Of a stretch of 64,000 nucleotides of DNA, positions 1-9,417 are shown piece by piece. The position numbers and the translations under genes are program-made. The notes under the pieces are model-generated. The model saw only the letters and a list, made by a program, of their open reading frames with translations. It ran no database searches and was not told where the DNA came from. Source of the DNA: Rostrohypoxylon terebratum (lineage: Eukaryota > Ascomycota > Sordariomycetes > Xylariales > Hypoxylaceae); assembly GCA_022497145.1 (NCBI GenBank), contig MU385900.1, positions 124,001 through 188,000 of the forward strand, read 5' to 3'. Numbering within the stretch: the stretch's first letter is position 1; every line of letters starts with the position of its first letter.

Positions 1-258
1 CTTATAGCCATTGATAAAAAGGGGAATCCTACTTACGTTGCCGGCACTCCCGATGAATTAATCTTGTTGGGGCCTGTGTCGCCAGCATTCGGCAAAGTTC
101 AAGGTGACACTGATACAGTTTATGTTGTCACCGACGGGGCGTTGCTGAACCCCGTCAATGGGTCAATCATCGAAGGGGGTAGAATAGTAGCTATTGATAC
201 TACATCCTTCTTTGAGGAATATCTTTCCAAGGATCCCAGATCAGAACTCGAGCTATGA
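1..258 (+). CDS. SMP-30/TolB-like beta-propeller protein, C-terminal fragment
   Basis: The frame is open from the first base and stops with TGA at 256-258, so only the last 85 codons of a gene that begins outside the window are present. The segment VYVVTDGALLNPVNGSI, then EGGRIVAIDT, resembles the last blade of fungal SMP-30/gluconolactonase-like six-bladed propellers. Some members of that group sit in biosynthetic clusters (EupF/AsR5-type), where they act as cyclisation enzymes; others are lactonases of unknown substrate. Family assignment comes from motif recall only, and the catalytic residues would lie outside the window. The next gene converges on it from the opposite strand and is a Zn2Cys6 regulator, which would fit a metabolic cluster extending to the left. 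Confidence 0.55.
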   Translation, partial: LIAIDKKGNPTYVAGTPDELILLGPVSPAFGKVQGDTDTVYVVTDGALLNPVNGSIIEGGRIVAIDTTSFFEEYLSKDPRSELEL

Positions 259-753
259 TCCGACGATACCAGAACTTAGAGGGCACAGCTATCCACGTAT
301 GAACTCGGGTTCTTCATCGGTGTATTCTTCATCTAGGTATGCCAGCAGCTAAGGGACGTGAGTGATGGATTTGGTGTCTAATTTCAGATGAAATGGTGCT
401 ATGGGGTTTAATTGGTGGTCATAGGGGATCAATATGTGCTAAGGACAGTTCAATTTAGGGAAATAGTGGTAGAAAACGCGACCGTAGCACCAATGTCTGT
501 TCAAAATTTCGTACCCACAGGTACCTTGCACCTAGCTCCTAGGTCCTCTGTAGGTAGCTGTGACTGGATCCATTTATTTTCACTGGAGGGCCACTCTAGA
601 CGCCCCATGCGCTAGGGCTGCGCGCTGGCGGTGGCAGATGGAACCTTAACACACTAGATAATACATAGGTTAAGCATAAGCATATTCTATGGTTTATTCT
701 GTATGCAAAAGCCCTTCAAATACAGCATAAGACGAGTACCTACCTATCAACCA
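259..753. other. intergenic, 3' ends of convergent genes
   Basis: About 500 bases between the convergent propeller gene and the Zn2Cys6 gene. Short open frames here have no recognisable protein features. I see no RNA gene or repeat. Confidence 0.6.
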
Positions 754-3079
754 CTACCAATTAGTGCCTGGCATCATCCAATTCTCCGCTATACCGTCTA
801 ACCCCGCGCTGCCGAAATCGAATTCAAGGGATTGGCTTGGGAGGCCAGGAGGGGTAAAAGTCTCCAGTACGCCTGGATTTATGAATGCGTCAGCTATGAT
901 ATTGTTAGCATGTAATCATGTGTGTATTGTGTTGAACTCACGTGAATAAAGTCCTAAATCTCTAAACATTCCTTGGCTGTCAAGACCCATTCCGTTGTCA
1001 TCCAAAGCGATGGAGGGATCTACGTTTGTTATGTTTTGCACCTCCTTACCGCTAGCACTGACATCCTCTTCTTTGGGAGGAGCGCTGTATGAACTGCGAT
1101 CGGTTGCTCTCGCTAGCACAATACTGATGGTTTCGGCGGCTTTTTTCGCCTCTCTAGACGTGCTACTCTTTCGCATCCAGATCATTCTTGTATTCCTCAG
1201 AGCTGCTAGGATTTGCTCTTGCCTGCCCATGGTCTGTCGACGATACACTAAGGAGCAGAGGATCATTGTAGCTGTCAAGAAATGATGGTTCATAAGTGAG
1301 CCTACTCGGAAGCGCATTGTGTGGAGCAGACCTCCTGAATGTAATTCCCGGTCGAGCAAGTCCTGAATTTCCAGCGAGGAGAGCGAGGCATCTAAACAAG
1401 CCTTCCGTGAATATGCGAACGTGTCTTCCTCCTTTGAAGTCGATTCCGCATAGAGAAATCGACGGTGGAGCATGATCTCTCCCGTGAGATGAATATGACC
1501 AAGGAAGAGACGAGCCATAATAATGTGAGGGGTATCGGTCACACTAACGGCTATGGGCTTCATTTTGAGTGGTGGAGGAATGCTAGCTATTGCCTGTCGA
1601 AGAATAGTATCAACATGCATCACTTCAGCGTAACTGGTAGGTTTTATTGATGCTGAAACCCCAGAGACATGGTTCAAGGCCACCAAGACTCTTCTTCTCG
1701 CTATGATACCAAGAGTTGTCGTGTACTCAGTCTCCGGACGTGGAGGGGGTAACTCAGTCATGTTCTCATCCAGGTCATCATCGTTTAAGTTGCGTGGCTC
1801 GGCTGTATCGTACTGGGAGGAATTGATCATACACGGCATACCCATCTGGCTCGAGATGAGAGTGTCGCCTAGCAGCACTGTGGCCCATAATCTCCTTCGC
1901 ATCTCAGCCTGGAGGGGAGAGATTCCAGAGAAATGACTTGGGTCTCGATGATAACCCATGCGCATTGCTAAATTGACTTCGAGAGCGAGGAGAAACCAAA
2001 TATCTTTGCTAGCGTCAATTCCCATCATGAACTCAATATATACGTAATTGATGAGCGTCTCCAACCCATAGGGTGCTGACTTGGTGTATTTGCCCATGAT
2101 AAGGCATTGTACAATCTTCTCGCGATACAGATTAATTTGCAATTGCTCCGCCTCGCCGCCGCGAGAAGAGTCGCTTGCGTCGGAAGCCAGTAAAGCAAGG
2201 CATATCATGCTGAAGAGCAAGCCAACCCATATGATACTAGACGTACCAGCTGGATTTGCCCAAAATGCCCCATACTGAAATAGTTTGTTAGTATCGCTAA
2301 ATGACCATTATGCGAAGGCCGGAATCCATACTTGCCTCGCGGACGAAGGTTGGGCCATGAACGGCCGCTAGTGTTGAGAGTCGTTAATGTCTCGCAATAT
2401 GGATCAGATTAGGAGCGCTTACAGGAAGCTACTAGATCTAGGCGATTGAAGAAACGCGAAATATAGCGATCTACCGCATTCTTAGGGGGGAGCGCAGCAA
2501 GAATCTCAGCTCGAGAATTCGCACGCCTTGTACCGTAAAGAAGCAAAGCATGAGGAGACGGAGGTCTCCCTACAGGCTCGCCTCCATTATCATCTTGAGA
2601 TTGCTCTGGGGTATTAGCTAATCTGACATTTTCTTCCTGGTCAAAGTGATCCTTGAGATCGGCAATACTATCGAGGATCGCGGCCCAATGATTACCTCCA
2701 ACATAGCGAACTTCAGAGGCGCTAAGCCGCATACTTCCGGCGGATTAGGCATTAAAGATTTGACCAGACTCTCAAGATAGACGATGCGATTATGAAGACT
2801 AGGCACCGCTGTATTGTCGTGGGGTATAGCAAGGCCCTGGTTTTCTGCATAAGTACAGGCTTGACCCCGTAGAAGACAGCTGGAGCATGACGGTTGCTGG
2901 CGATCGCATCGCAGCTTGCGCCGTCGACACAAATTACAAGAAAGTTGGGGTTTATCCCGCTGACGGTTAGGGTTCGCTGGGCGGGGTCGCGGAGGGCCTG
3001 CTTCCCCCTGTTCCCGTCTCTGTGTAGGCGACTGGGATCCAGCCGAAGCTGGAGGTGGTGTTTGGTGAGATGTTGACAT
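754..3079 (-). pseudogene. Zn2Cys6 fungal transcription factor with an apparent frameshift
   Basis: Transcription regulator with an N-terminal Zn2Cys6 binuclear cluster (CNLCRRRKLRCDRQQPSCSS, about residues 48-75), a dimerisation helix (LHNRIVYLESLVKSLM) and a fungal_trans domain (LALEVNLAMRMGYHRDPSHF region). Start ATG is at 3079. Proposed exons are 3079-2423, 2367-2336, 2274-942 and 893-754. Introns are 2422-2368, 2335-2275 (GC-AG, donor gcaagt) and 941-894. They join the family-typical HGPTFVRE to YGAFW and give a C-terminus ending PGTNW. The frame breaks near 2733: reading ends PNPPEV in one frame and resumes RLSASEVRYVGGNHW in another, and only a 13-nt GT-AG span lies between, too short for an intron. 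Either one base has been lost or there is a sequencing error. It may have controlled the genes to its left. Family confidence is high; functionality is doubtful. Confidence 0.8.
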
Positions 3080-3910
3080 GGTTGGTGATAGAATGCTCTA
3101 AGATCCTCCTCCCAATCTCATCGAATGATGTTTTCATCGACAGATTGTGATAAGCCAACCTACTCCTAGTATTCGGAACTTTTGGTGAGATTCAAGGCAG
3201 ATTGCGACCGAATGCTAGCTAACTCCGAACAACCAAGAAAGGAGAGGAATAGGGCCTTAGCGAGGCTGCGAGGGTAGAATAATGCAGTAAGACGGACCCC
3301 CAGGAGGACACTAGCCCTTGTGTCAGAATAAAATCAAGCACCGTAATTCCTTTTTCAGACGGACCATCCGCTGCTCTATCCATCATCCATGGGTACTTCC
3401 GATTTTGAAAGCCCGATTCTCTAACCATGCACACGAATTATGAACAAAGAGCGGCCATACTTCTTCGCCGTTAAATTAAATAAAATCATTTGACTGATTA
3501 TTTCGATTATTTCATGCGTTGAGTACTCTCAATTCTAATTTCAATGTGTGAAAGTCTTTAATAACGAAAATGATGGAGGTATTGTACCTAACCAACAAGT
3601 TTTGTGAGTTTAAAGGAACAGCTCCAGTAGTTCGGTAGCTACTACATAGCCCCTGCTAGCTCCCGCTAGCTACCTACTCCCTCCAGCTAATACTACATAG
3701 TACCCTTGAACATGGACATTGGGTCAATTTCGAACTATTCACAAACCGACTTGTAAAATCTCATGATTAATGTAACAAACAAAATGATAGGTAATGGTGT
3801 TATTTTTCAACAAATTCGTCTAGAATCTTTCGCTGCATAGGAAGTATTTAAAGCAAAGCTTTCTTCCATAAGAATGTAATCCCGCTCAGATATCCGGCCC
3901 TATCAGGTAG
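3080..3910. other. intergenic
   Basis: Upstream region of the Zn2Cys6 gene and downstream region of the dienelactone hydrolase pseudogene. Contains short GCTAGC-type palindromic runs near 3650-3690 (ctagctcccgctagctacc) and no convincing coding frame. Confidence 0.5.
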
Positions 3911-5154
3911 TCATGACCAGTTCTTGCTGAAGAAGTCAAGAACCGTTTGGTAACCACGCGCGTATTCTTCCCTAACCCGTGGGTTAGAAAGATCCGCACG
4001 AGCGGCCATAAAGCCATGGACCTGATCGCTAAAGGTCTCAACATGCTTAGGCACCTTGAGCTTGCTTTCAAATTCCTTAACGGTCTCAGCGGGCTCTTCT
4101 CCCGACGCAAGGAGGATGAAAGGAACTTTGACCCCTTCAGCCTCTGCAGGGTCAACCATCGCGGGGTGAGCGGCGGCAGCAATTTGGAAAAAGTTTGAAT
4201 CGCCCGATGTTATGAGCGACGCGACCTTGCCTCCCCAGCAATACTGAACGCGACTGCTGTCAGCATATTTACCTACTAATAGGGTAAATCCATAACTAGG
4301 TACTAAGATAGTTCTTTCACTTACTCCCAAGATACCCCACGATTTGATTGAAGGGTTCGAAGCCTGCACGGCCTTGAAATATTCTGGCAACTGAGCAGCA
4401 ACGGTGTGGGGTACATGCTCAGGGTCACTGAAGAATCCACCAACGTTCTTCTGTTTTTCCTCGGTGTCAGGAGGAAACCTTCCATAAGATCATCAGTAAT
4501 CAAGTTCGTCATGAAAGTAGGTATACCTCAATTCCAATATATATGCTCATACCATTCAATCGGGCATGGCTTGCCCTTGAATCAGTCAGGAATGAAGACC
4601 TTATGCTGCTGTGACTTCTTCCCTGTGGCCAAGATATCAGCACCTTGGAGTGTTTGATCAAAGTAGCCGAAGATATCATAAATAACTATGATACCCTTTT
4701 CGGCATCATTCGGTCCGGTGACGTCTTAGTTTTGATAATATTTGATTAGCTACAAGGCTTCTTCAACAGGTTTCAAGAAATCTAAACGCTTACATGTCTT
4801 GTAGTTTCCAAGCTCGTGATAGGAACCTTTCGCAACGTAGCCATCGGATACAACGGGTGGAATATTACAACAAGCCTCATTGTGCCCATGGGAAGCTGGC
4901 ATGGTAGACATCTTGGCAGTTTGGAAGCGAGGAACTCGTGAAATTTCCACTAATTGTAGCCCGATAGATTTGGCTTTCTGGGTCACAGTATTATTTGTCG
5001 AATGGCAACAAGGCGGTGGAGGACTGTATGATGGTCTTATATTTGTGTTGGTGTTGGAACTTGTTTTGAAACCTGTAGCATGAAATCTCGAAGCTACGGA
5101 TGAAGTGGAATGGATAGAAGTCCTTTTTGAAAGACGGGGAAGTTGAAATGCCAT
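3911..5154 (-). pseudogene. dienelactone hydrolase family protein, nonsense-interrupted
   Basis: Alpha/beta hydrolase of the dienelactone hydrolase family, which opens lactone or ester bonds with a Cys-Asp-His triad. Exons are 5154-4794, 4724-4553, 4478-4325 and 4243-3911. Introns 4793-4725, 4552-4479 and 4324-4244 have GT-AG ends and keep frame. Visible motifs are VTGPNDAEKGIIVIYDIFG, nucleophile GYCWGGK split by the last intron, AAHPAMVDP and the catalytic-His region DQVHGFMA. The conserved VFxPDWF motif reads CCT GAC TGA TTC: an in-frame TGA at 4584-4582 replaces the expected Trp, which would stop translation at about one third of the protein. The start may be 5154, which gives a basic, Ser-rich, mitochondrial-presequence-like leader, or 4911, which gives the usual MSTMPASHGH start. 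All else looks intact, so the loss is recent or the base is miscalled. Confidence 0.8.
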
Positions 5155-5740
5155 AACTAAGATAAGGGATGATCGGACGCGGCAATCCCATATAAAAATA
5201 TGGTATCAAGGCCATATTACCAAGCCATATAGATAGAAGCTAGCAGATTCCTTATAGGTTAGGGCAGCCGAATCATTTCGCCTCCGTGATTTAACGACGG
5301 GGAAATTGGATGAAAGCGGATGGTCCGGTCATCTATCCATAGTAGGCATTTAGGCCTTAACCTAGGTCCTAAGCAGGTACCTAGTACGCTAACGGTGGGT
5401 TTAAATAGCGTAACAAGCACCGATCCTTCAGGGGCTGCAAGGGGTCGGAAAGCTTCAAGGTCGGACATCCGAAAACAGAGCATCTCCTAATGTAAATTCA
5501 CGGTCTTGATTCAGCTTAACGGCCTTAAGACGACCGGAGAAGTTCGGAGGTACCTGGTATTGCGACTCATTGAATGAATCATAGGTGACCATGGCTGGCA
5601 TTCAAAACACCATCTGACCCCTTCTTAGATTAGGTACATTGAAGCACGACTCTCTCGAGAAACTCGCATCTACCCTAAAATACCCAAAACCTATGTTCGT
5701 CCACCGACTTATCTCATACTACGCAGGATTTATTCTCACA
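5155..5740. other. divergent promoter region
   Basis: Lies between the hydrolase pseudogene (-) and the DUF3237-like gene (+). Contains a CCTAGGTCCTAAG / GGTACCTAG palindromic patch around 5361-5384. No coding frame recognised. Confidence 0.5.
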
Positions 5741-6214
5741 ATGGAATCATCAACCACAAATATTGTTCCTCCGGCAACCATGAACTCATCCTATATATTC
5801 ACAGCTAGTGTAACTCTCGGCAAGCGTTACGGTCCCATACCCATGGTCGGGGGTGGCATCCGTGTCATTGGATCGAACCGTCGGACAATTGACGGCCCTA
5901 ATTTTCACGCCACGATTGAAGGGGGCCATGCTTCTCCTATTATCTTGAAAGACACTACTGCCGAGGATGGAGGCTCAGTTCAATACCCATTTATATACGT
6001 CTATGGATACACGAGTGACGGCCTTCCGTTTTATATCCAGGAGGAAGGTATTGGGAACCGCGCGAGCCAGAATACGAGGTTGATAATTAACGTTGGAGGC
6101 TCGCATTCCTACTTGCAGACCTCCTACGTTATCGCTCAGATGAGGTTTATTGAGAACGAGGGCGGGCCAACCACGGTTGCAGTGGATTGTTACAGTATTC
6201 CTATGATTGCGTAA
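5741..6214 (+). CDS. DUF3237-like small protein
   Basis: Encodes 157 residues from the ATG at 5741 (MESSTTNIVPP). An in-frame ATG at 5693 would add 16 residues, and the frame is open upstream of that. The pattern SSYIFTASVTLGKRYGPI, then GGGIRV, IDGPNFHATIEGGHASP and a Y-x-Y-T-S-D-G-L-P-F strand resembles the beta-barrel DUF3237 family, whose fungal members are small, intronless, mostly uncharacterised and sometimes found in metabolic clusters. The reaction is unknown. Downstream at 6312-6326 lies a short telomere-like run. Family call is moderate because it rests on motif recall. Confidence 0.55.
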   Translation: MESSTTNIVPPATMNSSYIFTASVTLGKRYGPIPMVGGGIRVIGSNRRTIDGPNFHATIEGGHASPIILKDTTAEDGGSVQYPFIYVYGYTSDGLPFYIQEEGIGNRASQNTRLIINVGGSHSYLQTSYVIAQMRFIENEGGPTTVAVDCYSIPMIA

Positions 6215-6575
6215 TTGCGACTTTGGCAGAATCGATGTGTTAGTTAGGCATTTCAATAAAAGTTTGCTATCAAAATTATCGAGTTCAGAATTTGACCCTT
6301 TTTTTGACTGTACCCATAACCCTAACCCCAGCAAAAATATTGAAATGCAATGTTCATTAACCTAATATAAATGGACAGTGAACATGTATTCTACAACTAT
6401 GCAGAAAACATCGATTGGCACTTGATAATGAAATTCCTCAAACCTACGAAGCACACCTTACACATACATACTTAATAGATAAATACCTAGTGTCTTCTAA
6501 TCAATATGTCTCGACACCCAGCACCAACATCAGCACCTTCACTGTAACTTCAAGGTCCTAAATCCCTCTCACAAT
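6215..6575. other. intergenic, with a short telomere-like run
   Basis: Contains aaccctaaccccag at about 6314-6327, the same 14-mer found in the PKS intron at 24764-24777. Otherwise AT-rich and without a coding frame. Confidence 0.5.
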
Positions 6576-6899
6576 TTATCCAAGAAGAACGGCGATGTAA
6601 TGGCGAAACATCACCCACACGTAAGCCAGCGCGTTTCTAAAAAAGGACAACATCCAACCAAGGCCTGAGAAACCCATCATGCGATTCAAGTAAATGAAGC
6701 GTTGGGCGTACAAGACCGCTTCCTCGTCCCTCTGCTTCATAGTAATCTCTCCACGCCAGACTTTATCCAATGATACAGCGTGACGCGCAGCCTGTTCGGA
6801 AGCCCATCCTAGATGCGATCTAAACCCGGTGAACGCATCCCCGACTAACACCAAGCGACCTTCATAGAAACTAGCCGTAGTAGTTTGGGCTTCAATGCT
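6576..6899 (-). pseudogene. FAD-dependent monooxygenase, C-terminal remnant
   Basis: The frame gives SIEAQTTTASFYEGRLVLV, then the FAD-binding GDAFTGFRSHLG motif, then AARHAVSLDKVWRGE, RFIYLNRMMGFSGLGW and a hydrophobic C-terminal stretch. This matches the last third of fungal UbiH/PHBH-type flavin monooxygenases that end in a membrane anchor. An acceptor-like TTTAG lies directly upstream at 6904-6900, but no N-terminal Rossmann fold (GxGxxG) is present before the start of the next gene. The gene is therefore a 5'-truncated relic; full-length proteins of the family have about 420-480 residues. The region 6900-7127 holds only weakly coding-like sequence. Confidence 0.55.
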
Positions 6900-7127
6900 A
6901 ACTAAAGTTATAGGTAATGACGAATAAGTAGGTAGATGAGCGCAACCGTAGTAATATCAGAGGGCGCTATTGTGTTCCCTTCGTCGCTGGCGGGAAAGGA
7001 TTTTACGACAGCTGCCGTGGTAATCTGACATGCAGCCAGGAAGGCAGTCACCCTAAAAACCCCGTTGATGTTCTATCTTAGAAAGCTACTATGTACTTCT
7101 AGTTCCATCTATCCAGGTAACAGGCAC

Positions 7128-8480
7128 CTACTTAACAAATCGTCCGGTTAAATGTCCAGCCTTTTTGATCTTGTCTGCCATTATGATTCCTTCGGGAATA
7201 TACTTGCACCAATAGTGCTGTATATAATTCTCAGACCAGCTAGGCTTTTCTGTTCCACTTTTGTTCGAATCCCCGTCTTTGTTTGCATGTTTTTTTTCGT
7301 CGCGCTTCGTCGTCATAGCCATCCAGGTGGCTTCCTCCCACATCGTTCGTTGAGCGCAGGTCTTTAGGATGGGATCCATCCAAGTGAGTGAGCTGGGAAA
7401 AGGACCGTCGTGGATGTCCTGCATAGTCGTCGGATCGTAGGGGACGGTGTCTGGGTTTAGTGCGACGAGAGTGTTTAGGAGAGCCCTTCGCGAGCTAAGT
7501 TTGGCTTCGATGCGTTTCAGTCGGAAGCCAGCCGATTTTTCCAGCCAATTGCCACAACATCGGTGTGTAGAAAAGACGAATAAGTTAGAGAGGATACAGA
7601 GTAAGATCCAGAATGTAATAATGTAAGCGTCCCAGCTCTGGGTCGAGGCTGCACCGATTGCTAGTGACCATTGGCCTAGGACAAGTATTCTCAGCGATAT
7701 GCTGAATACCCAGCGATTAGCTCTTGAAAACCTCTTCACTCGCAAGGGTCGATTAAGGAGTGCATTCACGAGAGTGGTCTCGCCGTAGAATGCGAGCCAA
7801 TCCGTTTCGTTCATGTGTAAAGCAGCTACAACAAGGCGGTTATAATTGCTTCCACAAGTAACTCTGAGTGTAGGCTTGTCGCCCCCTCGTGTGATATAGA
7901 TGCTGACGCCAGTAGCAGGCATGATTAAGAGGAATGCTACGGAAATATAGCATTTCAAGATAATCATCGCGACGGTCAATCCCAGCAGAAGAATCCAACC
8001 GAAAATTGAAGCACTAGATAAGATCCGGGAGGAGCGAGATTTGCCTGCACCATCTAAGCGGGATACATGTACGACTGTCAGGTTCTGAGGTCGCGGGTTA
8101 TCTTCTAACATATTCGGATGGTCATTGTCAACCTCCGTCCTCGGAGAAGTTTCCAAACACAATTGGAGGGTCTTAGGACTTGCGGCATTATACATGTCTC
8201 CGTAACGTCCGTCCAGACAGATAAGACTTTGGCTATTGCCGAACTTATCCAAGCAGCACGGTTCCTCGGTGGTGTGTGGTGATAAAAGCAGACGACTCCC
8301 TGAAGGGGTGACTGGCCAGCACCATAATGGAATGCAGCCGGTTAGCTCAAAGATGTGGAGTGAATGAGGGACATCGAGGAAGTCTATAAGAGCGGATAGT
8401 GGAAGGATTCCGGCCAACTGCTGGGGCCAGGAATAGGTGCTGAGAAGATCTCTCAAGGTAGATATTTCTTGTTCTAACAT
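7128..8480 (-). CDS. M1: four-pass fungal membrane protein, paralogue of M2
   Basis: Intact single-exon frame of 450 residues from ATG 8480. The soluble N-terminus has the conserved block LAGILPLSALIDFLDVP, then PLWCWPVTPSGSRLLLS and LICLDGRYGDMYN. Two hydrophobic pairs follow: IFGWILLLGLTVAMIIL with VAFLLIMPATGVSIYI (about residues 158-200), and ISLRILVLGQWSLAIG with AYIITFWILLCILSNLF (about 262-310). Between the pairs lies the conserved WLAFYGETTLVNALLNRPL. A charged C-terminal tail contains IMADKIKKA. The gene at 17549-18940 matches block by block. I recognise a fungal family without assigned function. The gene is divergent from H1, as M2 is from H2, so it is probably a partner of the HET protein. 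Confidence 0.85.
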   Translation of the reverse strand: MLEQEISTLRDLLSTYSWPQQLAGILPLSALIDFLDVPHSLHIFELTGCIPLWCWPVTPSGSRLLLSPHTTEEPCCLDKFGNSQSLICLDGRYGDMYNAASPKTLQLCLETSPRTEVDNDHPNMLEDNPRPQNLTVVHVSRLDGAGKSRSSRILSSASIFGWILLLGLTVAMIILKCYISVAFLLIMPATGVSIYITRGGDKPTLRVTCGSNYNRLVVAALHMNETDWLAFYGETTLVNALLNRPLRVKRFSRANRWVFSISLRILVLGQWSLAIGAASTQSWDAYIITFWILLCILSNLFVFSTHRCCGNWLEKSAGFRLKRIEAKLSSRRALLNTLVALNPDTVPYDPTTMQDIHDGPFPSSLTWMDPILKTCAQRTMWEEATWMAMTTKRDEKKHANKDGDSNKSGTEKPSWSENYIQHYWCKYIPEGIIMADKIKKAGHLTGRFVK

Positions 8481-9274
8481 GCCTTCTCAGCTTATAAAAC
8501 TCGGCTTATAGCTAAAGAGTAAAGTTGCATAGTCTGCACTCAGGTGATCTATGTATAAAGTGTGAGAGAGACATGATTAGTACCCCAATTAGCTTCGATG
8601 TGAGTGACAGCCCTGCCAAGTACTTACTTCTAAAAAGGAGTTATAGTTGAGACATGCCTAGATTCTAGCTAAGAAATCGATGCTAATGTAAACCTCATTA
8701 GATAAACGCCCTGATTGATGTTAATTAGGTGCTAGGCGCGCATATATCCGTACGTCATTCAGAGGGTAGGCATCTACTAGATACCTAGGTAGGCACACTA
8801 TCAAAATGGCAAAATGGGTGTCGTCATAAATCCTTACGAGGCACTGGGGGGCGTTATAGGCCAGATAGCATACGCTGCTGCTGTACTACCGGCGAAAGTC
8901 AAGATCAGCCAATCATTTCCCTACCTCTTCAGTACTAGATAGGCACTTAATAATTGATGAGCAGCGATAACACGTATATAGCAGCAGGCTGGAGCCTGAC
9001 CGAGAATGTCAGGGTCGGAGACATAATAGTGCTACCTGGCATGAAAGCTATCCTTCATTGATGCCCCGAGTGTTATATTTACCTAGTAGTCATCTCGCCC
9101 AGCTTAGCTAAATCGCCGTCCGATCGCAGTTCTGCAGCGACAAAACAACCAAGAAAGGAAACACCTTTAACTTACGGCCAAGAACAGAGTGGCGGGGTAG
9201 CCGGAGTGATATGTGCAAATCCACGGGTTGGACCGGTCAACCGGTTAGCAAGCCGGCGATACAATTCATAGAAC
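8481..9274. promoter_or_regulatory. divergent intergenic region M1/H1
   Basis: About 790 bases between the starts of M1 (-) and the H1 pseudogene (+). Its counterpart is the 1064-base M2/H2 spacer. No shared operator can be read by eye. It contains CCTAGGTAGG near 8784 and no coding frame. Confidence 0.4.
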
Positions 9275-9417
9275 ATGTATGTGGCTCCAAGGATACGCAC
9301 ATAGAGCATAGGCCTGAGATTGAACCTTCGCCGGACTGTTCGGGACTGTTTCTCCATCATCACGCCTGATAATACTCGTCTCTTATTGCCATACCAGCCG
9401 TACACGACACGCGCTAC

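Noticed and set aside
2722..2734. 13-nt intron to explain the Zn2Cys6 frame break
   Set aside because: Far too short to be spliced, and the joined frame stops at once.
5975..6334. Minus-strand frame opposite the DUF3237-like gene
   Set aside because: Antisense shadow with no family features.
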